DNA of 8,442 nt from an uncultured Ruminiclostridium sp. (GCA_902490005.1 CABUCM010000067.1:1-8442); one strand, 5' to 3'; shown: positions 1 through 6,130, numbered from the stretch's first letter. Notes: generated by a model not told the origin, from the sequence alone. Numbers and translations are program-made.

Positions 1-54
1 CCAGGTAACGTTTAAATTCCCGGGTCAAGTGGTATTTGGCCTTTTGCTTATCCC

Positions 55-696
55 TTACAGCAGCTCTCGAAAGCTGACGATATACTGATCCGCCAGCTCT
101 TTGATGGCCTGAGTCTGATTGGCGGCGTAGGAATCATACACCCCTACCGTATACATGCGGGCCTCTTTCGCCCCGCGGATCCCTTCTAGGATATCCTCGA
201 AAACCACACAATCCTCAGGAGCCACCCCCAGCCTTTGAGCGGACAGCAGGTAAATATCCGGGAACCCCTTTCCTCTGGCGCATTCTGCTACATGGGAAAC
301 AGCGTCGAACAGGTGATAAATGCCGTTGTTTTTCAAGGCCGGTTCAAACAGCGCCGGCCCGGAAGCGGTGGCCAGAGCCAATTTTACCCCCTGCTGTTTT
401 AGAAAAAGCAGGTAGTCCTTAGCGCCGTCTTTCAGCCCAACTTGGCCGCTGTAGGCCGCCACCGCCCGGTCGTCCCACTCCTTTATCAGATCCTCCGGTT
501 TTTCATCCAGCTGAAACAGCCGGATGGTATAATCCGCCATTTCCTTATAGGACATGGGGCATACCTTCTCCATGTAGTCGGCGGGGGGATCAAACCCCCT
601 GGCGCGGAGAAAATCGATGTCGATTTGAGCCCAGATCCCCATGGAATCCAGCAAGGTTCCATCCATATCGAAAATAGCGGCTTTGATTGGTTTCAT
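55..696 (-). CDS. HAD-superfamily hydrolase, beta-phosphoglucomutase-like (subfamily IA)
   Basis: A 213-residue cytoplasmic protein of normal length for the small HAD phosphatase/phosphomutase group. Visible motifs are motif I DMDGT with nucleophile Asp10 and acid/base Asp12, motif II around Thr110 (LALATASG), motif III Lys143 (RGKGFPDIYL), and motif IV VFED (Glu167-Asp168) followed by the EGIRGAKEARM segment typical of the beta-PGM-like branch. Residues about 16-85 form the helical cap that decides substrate. The start is supported by GGAGG four bases upstream (complement of 701-705). Family members dephosphorylate or isomerise small sugar or nucleotide phosphates; the substrate cannot be read from sequence. 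The gene is divergent from the B12 operon and may share its -35 element, but lies outside the riboswitch. A link to corrinoid metabolism, such as phosphatase action on alpha-ribazole phosphate, would be pure speculation. Confidence 0.9.
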   Translation of the reverse strand: MKPIKAAIFDMDGTLLDSMGIWAQIDIDFLRARGFDPPADYMEKVCPMSYKEMADYTIRLFQLDEKPEDLIKEWDDRAVAAYSGQVGLKDGAKDYLLFLKQQGVKLALATASGPALFEPALKNNGIYHLFDAVSHVAECARGKGFPDIYLLSAQRLGVAPEDCVVFEDILEGIRGAKEARMYTVGVYDSYAANQTQAIKELADQYIVSFRELL

Positions 697-746
697 AATT
701 CCTCCGTTATGATACGTTGTTGTGGAAAAAACAGCTTATGGATATT

Positions 747-775
747 ATTATATCGGAAGAAAAGTCCTGTTGCAA
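747..775 (-). promoter_or_regulatory. Leftward sigma-A promoter of the HAD gene
   Basis: Reading the minus strand, TTGCAA (775-770) is followed after exactly 17 bases by a perfect TATAAT (752-747). Transcription would begin near 740, giving a leader of about 44 bases before the HAD start codon at 696. The -35 hexamer is its own reverse complement and is also used by the rightward promoter. Confidence 0.7.
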
Positions 776-798
776 TCCTTTTTCAAAAAGTGTATAAT
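770..798 (+). promoter_or_regulatory. Rightward sigma-A promoter of the cobalamin operon
   Basis: TTGCAA (770-775), a 17-base spacer, then a perfect TATAAT (793-798). The expected start is near 805, a few bases before the riboswitch P2 strand at 813, so the leader is about 285 bases long. The position fits a promoter driving a riboswitch-controlled transcript. It shares its -35 hexamer with the leftward promoter. Confidence 0.8.
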
Positions 799-809
799 TA
801 GCACGATAA

Positions 810-960
810 ACAGTTCCGCGGTTAATAAAATAGGGAATGGGGTGAAAAGCCCCAGCAGCTCACTCTACTGTAAGAAGGACGAAAGGCAAAAGTCACTGGG
901 AATTCCCGGGAAGGCGCCGAGTAGGAAGATTTCAAGCCAGGAGACCTGCCGCGAGGACAA
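810..960 (+). promoter_or_regulatory. Cobalamin (adenosylcobalamin-type) riboswitch aptamer
   Basis: This element contains the characteristic conserved blocks in the right order: AATAGGGAA (828-836) with GGGGTGAAAAGCCCC, then CAGC and CTACTGTAAG (around 864-874), a CACTGG block near 894-899, GGGAAGGC near 908-915, AGTAGGA near 920-926, and the B12 box AAGCCAGGAGACCTGCC (934-950). The flanking strands GTTCCGCGG (813-821) and CCGCGAGGAC (949-958) pair as a nine-base-pair stem with one bulged A, which closes the aptamer. B12 riboswitches repress expression when bound. The terminator at 1027-1062, before the first gene, indicates transcriptional control of the whole downstream operon. Confidence 0.95.
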
Positions 961-1026
961 GCAAAAGAACGTTCGGTGAGGAATGTTAGCAGACGCACGG
1001 GGGATATTGCGCCCTTTTCGTATGCT

Positions 1027-1062
1027 AGAGCCTTCTGTACCCGATACAGAAGGCTTTTTTTT
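1027..1062 (+). terminator. Intrinsic terminator, riboswitch expression platform
   Basis: GCCTTCTGTA (1030-1039) and TACAGAAGGC (1045-1054) form a perfect 10-bp stem around the five-base loop CCCGA. Adjacent A/G bases at 1027-1029 can pair into the first Ts of an eight-T tract (1055-1062). It ends 27 bases before the first start codon, the classic position for a B12-dependent attenuator. I see no strong antiterminator. One candidate is AGAAGG (873-878), which could pair with CCTTCT (1031-1036). An imperfect hairpin (986-991 with 1023-1028, plus inner pairs) is another possible player. Confidence 0.92.
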
Positions 1063-1089
1063 CGCCGGGAAAAAAGGAGGACTTACTTC

Positions 1090-2241
1090 ATGAAAAAAAG
1101 TAAACTGATTTCCCTGCTGCTGGCGGCGCTGGTGGGCGCGGGCTCACTGGCTATGACCGCCCAGGCCGCGCCGGCTCAGCTTCCGGAACAGACGGCCAAA
1201 ACCGCGGCTTTCGCAAAAGCCAGCGACTGGGCCTTGGATGACTGGGCCATTTTCGCCTTGGGCCGCAACGGAGAAACCGGCTGCGACGCCTTGTATGAGG
1301 AATATTATCAAGGCGTACTGAAACTGCTGGCGGATCCGGACGCCAATCTGGTCCCCAGCGATTATGTGAAAATTTCCCTGGCGCTTACCGCTATTGGCAT
1401 TGACCCCAGAAACGTCGACGGCAGCGATCTGCTGGAGAAAATCGGTCAGGCGGACCGGCAGGAGTATTTGGCAATGTCCCCAAGCTCTCTGGCCTACTGC
1501 CTGGCGTTGATGGAGCGGTATCCGGATTCCTTTACCGGCACCATTCAGGAAGACACCGTTCAGCAGATTTTGGCGGCAAAACAAGCTGACGGCAGCTTTT
1601 CTTACCAAGCGGGGGTAGCCGCTTCCGACCCGGACAGCACCGCCCAGGTAATGCAGGGCCTGATGCTGCTGGGGGATACCTACGCCGCGGAAATCCAGGG
1701 GGCGGCCGATTGGCTGAAAGCGCAGATGAATGAAGACGGCGCCATTCTCAATTGGGGCGCCGCCAACCCGTCTTCTACCGCCCAGGCTTTGATCGCCTTT
1801 TCCCAAAAGGGCGAGGAGCCTGCAAGCACAACCGGAAAAACCTTATTTGACGGCATGATGACGTTTGCGCTGCCTGACGGCTCTTTTCAGGACGCCAACT
1901 GGCAGACAGGAATTTTGGAATACAATGCCTTTACCAGCGGCCAGTGCCTTCAGGCGCTGGTAGCCTATCGCCTTATGGCTGACGGACAGGCCCCCTTGCT
2001 TGACCTCAGCGGCGTTGCCGTCACCCCCAGGCCTAAGCAGGAAGAGAAACCCGAGTCGGAGGGGTCTTCCCAGCCCGAGTCTCAGCCCTCCAGTGCTCCC
2101 ACGGGTGAATCTCAGACTGAGCCTTCCTCTGGAGCGGATGATCTGGATACCCCGAAAACCGGGGATATGGGCCTGGTTTCCATTGTGGCGATCGGCTTGG
2201 TTGCCGCTGGGGCCGCCGCCGTATTGTATAAAAAGAAATGA
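1090..2241 (+). CDS. Wall-anchored alpha/alpha-toroid (prenyltransferase/terpenoid cyclase-like) protein, putative cobalamin-capture subunit
   Basis: A 383-residue surface protein. Residues 1-26 are a signal peptide (KK, hydrophobic core, cleavage likely after AQA26). Residues about 40-300 are helical, with three prenyltransferase/squalene-cyclase-type repeat signatures: DGSF 167, DGAI 216 and DGSF 263, each followed by an STAQ-like helix start (183, 229, 282). A Ser/Pro/Glu linker (about 312-350) leads to a sorting signal: TPKTG 354-358, a hydrophobic stretch 362-379, then a KKK tail. I see no DxDD cyclase motif, which favours a binding rather than enzymatic role. The same fold forms the N-terminal domain of intrinsic factor and transcobalamin. 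AGGAGG at 1075-1080 with nine-base spacing fixes the start. As first gene after the riboswitch it very likely helps bind corrinoid; direct binding is inferred. No sortase gene is in the window. Confidence 0.85.
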   Translation: MKKSKLISLLLAALVGAGSLAMTAQAAPAQLPEQTAKTAAFAKASDWALDDWAIFALGRNGETGCDALYEEYYQGVLKLLADPDANLVPSDYVKISLALTAIGIDPRNVDGSDLLEKIGQADRQEYLAMSPSSLAYCLALMERYPDSFTGTIQEDTVQQILAAKQADGSFSYQAGVAASDPDSTAQVMQGLMLLGDTYAAEIQGAADWLKAQMNEDGAILNWGAANPSSTAQALIAFSQKGEEPASTTGKTLFDGMMTFALPDGSFQDANWQTGILEYNAFTSGQCLQALVAYRLMADGQAPLLDLSGVAVTPRPKQEEKPESEGSSQPESQPSSAPTGESQTEPSSGADDLDTPKTGDMGLVSIVAIGLVAAGAAAVLYKKK

Positions 2242-3005
2242 GCGGGCTTTTTAAGAAAATAGGCTGTCTGGTTTTGAGCCTTTGCCTTGCGGCTTTGTTT
2301 TGGGGCTGTAAGGTGGAAACCGTGGAACAGCATGAACAAGGGGCTTCCTCTTCGGTTTCTCAGCAGGAATCTTCCTCCCGGGCCGCTTCCGGCGAGGGAA
2401 CGGGAAAGCCCTCCCAAGCCGCCGGTTCATGGGAAGGGGCCTCTTCCAAGGCTTCTCAAGCCGGGGAAAGCCGGGAAGAAGATCCGTCCGGAGCTTCCGG
2501 CGCAGCTCAGGAGAGCCAAAAGGCGCCGACAGTTTCCGCCGGAGAATCCAAGGCTCCCGGCGGGACGCCGTCCCAACCGGAAACTCCATCCGCGGCCCAG
2601 GCAAGCTCTGTTCCCCCTGAGCCGGAGCCGGAACCTGAAACCATTACAATAACAATCTCTGTGCTTTGCGATTTAGCGGTGGGAAATCCCAGCTTGAACC
2701 CAGGGGTTTCTGTGCCCGCTGACGGCGTGATGGTATCTGGATTGTCCCTGAACCTTACCCCCGGCCAAACGGCGTATGACGCTTTAAAGCAGACGGGCCT
2801 TGCTTTGGATTATTCCGGCAGCCCGTCGAGAAAAAATGTTTATCTGCGGGGGATCGGCGGCCTGTACGAAAAGGACTGCGGCCCCGCCAGCGGCTGGGTT
2901 TTCTCCCTGAATGGGGGATATCCCAACACCAGCTGCAGCAATGTAACCTTAAACGACGGCGATGTGGTCGTTTTCCAATTCACGGATGGAACAAAATTAT
3001 ATTAA
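2238..3005 (+). CDS. DUF4430 (transcobalamin C-terminal-like) lipoprotein, putative cobalamin-binding subunit
   Basis: A 255-residue protein whose ATG overlaps the previous stop (ATGA), implying translational coupling. Residues 1-23 are a signal sequence ending in LFWGC, with Cys24 as the probable lipidated residue. The F and W at -3 and -2 are unusual for a lipobox. Residues about 35-135 are a low-complexity Ser/Gly/Ala/Glu/Pro linker ending in a PEPEPEPE-like run. Residues about 136-255 match the DUF4430 pattern: ITISVLC, PADGV, YDAL, YLRGIGGLYEKDCG, SGWVFSLNGGYPN, SCS, and LNDGDVVVFQFT. Three cysteines lie in the domain (144, 214, 233). DUF4430 corresponds to the small C-terminal domain that closes over cobalamin in intrinsic factor and transcobalamin. 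Membrane attachment next to an ECF importer suggests that it passes corrinoid to the S subunit. Family assignment is confident; ligand and partner are inferred. Confidence 0.87.
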   Translation: MSGLFKKIGCLVLSLCLAALFWGCKVETVEQHEQGASSSVSQQESSSRAASGEGTGKPSQAAGSWEGASSKASQAGESREEDPSGASGAAQESQKAPTVSAGESKAPGGTPSQPETPSAAQASSVPPEPEPEPETITITISVLCDLAVGNPSLNPGVSVPADGVMVSGLSLNLTPGQTAYDALKQTGLALDYSGSPSRKNVYLRGIGGLYEKDCGPASGWVFSLNGGYPNTSCSNVTLNDGDVVVFQFTDGTKLY

Positions 3006-3031
3006 ACAACAGGAAAAAGGGGCGCTGCCAG

Positions 3032-3955
3032 ATGAGAAATCCGATTTCAGAATTTCATCCACTGGCGGTGTTCCTTTATTTTATGACCGCCGTGGGAGTG
3101 ACTATTTTGTGGAACCAGCCGGTTTTTCTGCTGGTTTCCTTTATGATCGCCTTTGGTTACGCCAGCGCGCTGGAAAAAGGGAAAAACATGCTTCGAAGCC
3201 TGGTGTGGCTTCTGCCGGTAGTGCTTCTGCCGGTTATCGTCAATCCCCTGGTGAACCATAGGGGGGACACGCCCATTCTTTACATTAACGACAAGCCCGT
3301 CACCTTAGAGGCTCTTTTATACGGCTTGTTTACCGGGGTGATGATCGCTGCTATGCTGTTCTGGTTTCAGGCCTATTCCAAAACGATGGACAGTGACGAT
3401 TTCCTCTATCTGTTCGGCAGGCGGCTTCCGTCCATCGCTTTAATGGTCACCATGATTTTCCGGTTCGTGCCTCAGTTTCATCGGCGTCTTCAGGAGATTG
3501 CCGCGGTGCAGAAAACCCTGGGAGTATCCGCCGGCCAGGGCAGCCTGAGGCAAAGGCTGCGGGCAGGCGGCGCTTTGCTCTCCGCTTTGGTCTCCGTCAC
3601 CCTGGAGGACTCTCTGCAGACGGCGGATTCCATGAATTCCAGAGGCTATGGCCTGGGAAGAAAAACCCGGGCGCGGCAGATCCGCTTCACCCTGCGGGAC
3701 GGGCTTCTTTTGGGAAGCGCCTTGGCGGAGCTGGTGTTTTTTCTCATCCTTTGGTTTTTGGGCCGGATTGATTATTTCTATTTTCCTGCTTTGTCAGGAT
3801 CAAAATGGACGCCGGAGGCCGCGGCCTTTTTCATCGCGACAGGCCTTTATTTTTTGATTCCGATTTTTATTTTTATCGGGGAGGGAATCCAATGGCTCTT
3901 TTTGAAATCGAAAATCTCTCGTTTGCCTATCCAAAAGCAGAAGAGCCGGCCATAA
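3032..3955 (+). CDS. ECF transporter transmembrane (T) subunit, CbiQ/EcfT family
   Basis: A 307-residue integral membrane protein with hydrophobic segments at about 11-45, 56-72, 92-113, 132-147, 223-244 and 263-290. The cytoplasmic coupling region holds RLPSIALMVTMIFRFVPQF (131-149) and the SMNSRGYG box (200-207). The SRG in that box corresponds to the Ala-Arg-Gly coupling motif that contacts the ATPases in EcfT proteins. It is somewhat longer than the usual 250-270 residues, with a basic tail. The start has AGGGG nine bases upstream. The gene follows the lipoprotein by 26 bases and overlaps the ATPase gene by 64 bases. It should transmit ATPase motion to the S subunit so that it topples and releases vitamin inward. 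Operon context points to a cobalamin-dedicated (group I) ECF transporter, of the type named CbrTUV in comparative genomics. Confidence 0.88.
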   Translation: MRNPISEFHPLAVFLYFMTAVGVTILWNQPVFLLVSFMIAFGYASALEKGKNMLRSLVWLLPVVLLPVIVNPLVNHRGDTPILYINDKPVTLEALLYGLFTGVMIAAMLFWFQAYSKTMDSDDFLYLFGRRLPSIALMVTMIFRFVPQFHRRLQEIAAVQKTLGVSAGQGSLRQRLRAGGALLSALVSVTLEDSLQTADSMNSRGYGLGRKTRARQIRFTLRDGLLLGSALAELVFFLILWFLGRIDYFYFPALSGSKWTPEAAAFFIATGLYFLIPIFIFIGEGIQWLFLKSKISRLPIQKQKSRP

Positions 3956-5508
3956 AGGAGGTTTCTTTCTCCTTGGAGCGGGGCGAGTTTTTCCTTCTCA
4001 GCGGGGCGTCAGGCTGCGGAAAAACCACCCTTCTGCGGCAGCTGAAGCCCGCTATCGCCCCTTATGGAAAAAAGCAGGGGACAATTTTATACGAGGGCCG
4101 TCCCTTGGAAAGTCTGGATCAGCGCCGGGCGGCCTTGGAAATCGGCTTTGTGTTTCAGTCTCCCGACGCGCAGATCGTCACCGACCGGGTAGCCTCCGAG
4201 CTTGCCTTCGGTTTGGAAAACGCCGGCGTGGCGCCGGAGGAAATCCGCCGCCGGGTGGCGGAGATGGCGGGCTTTTTCGGCATTGAAAGCTGGTATCATA
4301 AGGAGATCAAGGCGCTTTCCGGGGGGCAAAAGCAGACGCTTAATTTGGCGTCGGTGCTGGTGATGAAGCCCAAGGTGCTGATTTTAGACGAGCCCACCTC
4401 TCAATTGGACCCGGTTTCCGCCGGGAATTTCATCGCTATGCTGGAAAAGCTGAACCGGGAGCTGGGACAGACGATCCTGTTCACCGAGCACCGGCAGGAG
4501 GAGCTGTTCCCCATGGCGGACAGGATTGGGCTGATGGAGGAGGGCAGGCTGAAAACCGTCTTGCCTCCTAAAGAAATGGCCGCCTTTTTACTGGAGCGGG
4601 AGGACCCCTTGGCAAAAGCCCTGCCCACCCCGGCAAAAACCGCCTGGGCGCTGGGAGAACGGGAGAACCTTCCTCTGACCATGAAAGACGGCAGAAGATT
4701 TCTGGCGGCTTTTTCCAAAGGCAAAAGCCCAGTTTCCCTCTGTCAGCCGGAAAAGTCCAAGGAGAGGGAAAAGGTCCTCTCGGCACGGAATGTGTTTTTT
4801 CGGTATCAGAAAAATGGCCCCGATGTTTTAAGAGATTTTTCCCTGTGGCTGGAACGAGGGCAATGCGTGGCGGTTTTGGGCGGAAACGGCGTGGGAAAAA
4901 CCACGCTGCTCCAGGTGCTGGCGGGTATCCTGCCCCCCTACCGGGGAAAAATAAAACGAGGGACAGATAAAATCGCTTACCTGTCTCAAAATCCCAGGTC
5001 CGTGTTTTTAAAGGAAACCCTGGAGGAGGACTTTGCTTTGGTGCAGCAAAGCAAAGAAAGCTGGAGGCGGAAGCTGAATGATGCGCCGCTTTTCAACGGG
5101 TTGGTGCCCTTGCTTCATCGGAACCCCATGGACTTATCCGGAGGAGAGCTGCAAAAGGCGGCTTTGTTCAAGGTGATTTTAACAGAGCCCGAGGTAATCC
5201 TGCTGGATGAGCCGACCAAGGGCCTGGACCCGTTTGCCAAAGAAGAATTAGGGAGTATTTTGAAGGAATGGAGATCACAGGGGAAAAGCCTGGCGCTGGT
5301 TACTCACGATATTGAGTTTTCCGCCCGATACGCCGACCGGTGCGCGTTTCTGTTCGACGGCGAAATTGTGTCCCAGGGCGATCCGGGAACGTTTTTCTCC
5401 ACCAATCAGTTTTACACCACCGCGGCCTGCAAAATGTCCCGGGACATTTTGGGGGATGTGGTGACAGGGGAGGAGGTGGTCCGTCTTGCGGCTGGCGCTG
5501 ATGGTTAG
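3892..5508 (+). CDS. ECF transporter ATPase, two fused ATP-binding domains (A-A')
   Basis: A 538-residue duplicated ABC ATPase. First half: Walker A GASGCGKTT (38-46), Q-loop Gln89, signature LSGGQ (142-146), Walker B VLILDEP (162-168), switch His200. Second half, from about 296: Walker A GGNGVGKTT (330-338), Gln366, signature LSGGE (415-419), Walker B VILLDEP (435-441), switch His472. Both sites look catalytically complete. The halves are joined by about 60 less conserved residues, and the fusion replaces the separate EcfA/EcfA' pair. I chose ATG 3892 because GGGGAGGG lies about seven bases upstream and the ABC domain begins at once (MALFEIENLSF). A longer frame back to 3805 only reads through the T gene. 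It powers corrinoid import with the T and S subunits encoded on either side. Confidence 0.93.
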   Translation: MALFEIENLSFAYPKAEEPAIKEVSFSLERGEFFLLSGASGCGKTTLLRQLKPAIAPYGKKQGTILYEGRPLESLDQRRAALEIGFVFQSPDAQIVTDRVASELAFGLENAGVAPEEIRRRVAEMAGFFGIESWYHKEIKALSGGQKQTLNLASVLVMKPKVLILDEPTSQLDPVSAGNFIAMLEKLNRELGQTILFTEHRQEELFPMADRIGLMEEGRLKTVLPPKEMAAFLLEREDPLAKALPTPAKTAWALGERENLPLTMKDGRRFLAAFSKGKSPVSLCQPEKSKEREKVLSARNVFFRYQKNGPDVLRDFSLWLERGQCVAVLGGNGVGKTTLLQVLAGILPPYRGKIKRGTDKIAYLSQNPRSVFLKETLEEDFALVQQSKESWRRKLNDAPLFNGLVPLLHRNPMDLSGGELQKAALFKVILTEPEVILLDEPTKGLDPFAKEELGSILKEWRSQGKSLALVTHDIEFSARYADRCAFLFDGEIVSQGDPGTFFSTNQFYTTAACKMSRDILGDVVTGEEVVRLAAGADG

Positions 5509-6094
5509 TTTTTTATTGGCGGCGGGAGCGTGCCTGCTGTTCTTTTTCTCCTTTGAGAAAAGAAAGCCTTCCGTCAAGGACATCCTGCCGGTGGTGGTGA
5601 TGGTGGCGGTAGCCTCGGCCGGCCGGGTTCTGTTTAATTTCCTGCCGCAGATTCAGCCGGTGACGGCCATTGTGATGATTATGGGGATTTACTGCGGCGG
5701 GCGGACCGGCTTTCTCACCGGCGCGATGAGTGCTTTGGCCTCCAATCTGTTTTTGGGCCAGGGGCCGTGGACGCCTTTCCAGATGCTGGCGTGGGGCTTG
5801 ATAGGCGTGTTAGCCGCCGTTTTGGCAAAGGCGCCGGTTTTCCGCAAAATTGGGGCGGTATGCGTTTACGGCTTTTTGGCAGGATTCCTTTATGGGCTGA
5901 TCACCGATCTGTGGACCCTGATGGCCATGGGGGAAAGCCTGAGCTGGACTTTGGTTCTCACGGTATACGCCGCCGCGGTTCCGTTTAACCTGCTGCATGG
6001 CGTGGGCAACGTGGTTTTTTTATTGCTTCTGTATCGACCCCTGGGGAAAAAGCTGGAGAGAATCCAAGAAAAATTCGGCGTGCTTGCTTCCTAA
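5486..6094 (+). CDS. cbrT: ECF transporter substrate-binding (S) subunit, CbrT-like cobalamin family
   Basis: A 202-residue, roughly six-helix membrane protein, with hydrophobic segments near 3-22, 33-50, 58-88, 98-115, 125-147 and 155-183. Conserved-looking blocks are SAGRVLFNFLPQIQPVTA (44-61), GIYCGGRTGFLTGAMSALASN (67-87) and GQGPWTPFQMLAWGLIG (91-107), a pattern I recognise from S subunits of corrinoid ECF transporters. The start is a TTG supported by AGGAGG (5471-5476) nine bases upstream, so the gene overlaps the ATPase end by 23 bases. The next in-frame ATG (5501) is too far from that site. It would be the membrane binding protein for cobalamin or a precursor. Substrate is inferred from the riboswitch and from cobO next door. 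Assignment as an ECF S subunit is firm; the exact CbrT label is moderate. Confidence 0.82.
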   Translation: MRLALMVSFLLAAGACLLFFFSFEKRKPSVKDILPVVVMVAVASAGRVLFNFLPQIQPVTAIVMIMGIYCGGRTGFLTGAMSALASNLFLGQGPWTPFQMLAWGLIGVLAAVLAKAPVFRKIGAVCVYGFLAGFLYGLITDLWTLMAMGESLSWTLVLTVYAAAVPFNLLHGVGNVVFLLLLYRPLGKKLERIQEKFGVLAS

Positions 6095-6130
6095 TGAAAA
6101 TCCGTGGAAAAACATTTTAAAGGAGAAAAC

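Noticed and set aside
1..54. Possible gene or terminator downstream of the HAD gene
   Set aside because: No convincing start, family-like peptide or hairpin with T tract is visible. The stretch is too short at the window edge to judge.
722..979. Open frame of 85 codons over the leader
   Set aside because: It coincides with the promoter and the cobalamin aptamer; the sequence constraint is RNA structure, and the protein is low-complexity with no family resemblance.
976..1089. N-terminal extension of the toroid protein from GTG 976
   Set aside because: It would translate through the riboswitch expression platform and terminator, and would put a signal peptide inside the protein. AGGAGG at 1075-1080 clearly serves ATG 1090.
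1144..1806. 220-codon minus-strand frame opposite the toroid gene
   Set aside because: It is antisense to a clear coding frame, its product looks like no protein family, and its long openness follows from GC-rich codon use on the real strand.
2150..2164. CCCCG-AAAAC-CGGGG hairpin inside the sorting-signal codons, as a possible internal terminator
   Set aside because: It is only a five-base-pair stem with no T tract. It lies in coding sequence immediately before a coupled downstream gene.
2225..2250. The toroid and DUF4430 genes as one intrinsic-factor-like gene broken by a frameshift at the ATGA overlap
   Set aside because: The first protein has a complete C-terminal sorting signal ending in KKK, and the second begins with its own signal sequence and lipobox cysteine. 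Both are complete secreted proteins.
2251..2652. Overlapping frames in the linker part of the lipoprotein gene, on both strands
   Set aside because: They are Arg/Pro-rich by-products of a GC-rich low-complexity Ser/Gly/Glu linker, with no plausible start signals.
3805..3891. 29-residue N-terminal extension of the ECF ATPase
   Set aside because: The ABC domain starts right after ATG 3892, which has its own ribosome binding site. The extension only reads another frame of the T gene.
6104..6130. GTG 6104 as start of the adenosyltransferase
   Set aside because: There is no Shine-Dalgarno sequence at a suitable distance, whereas AAAGGAG six bases... at 6119-6125 is well placed for ATG 6131, and the family P-loop begins soon after that Met.
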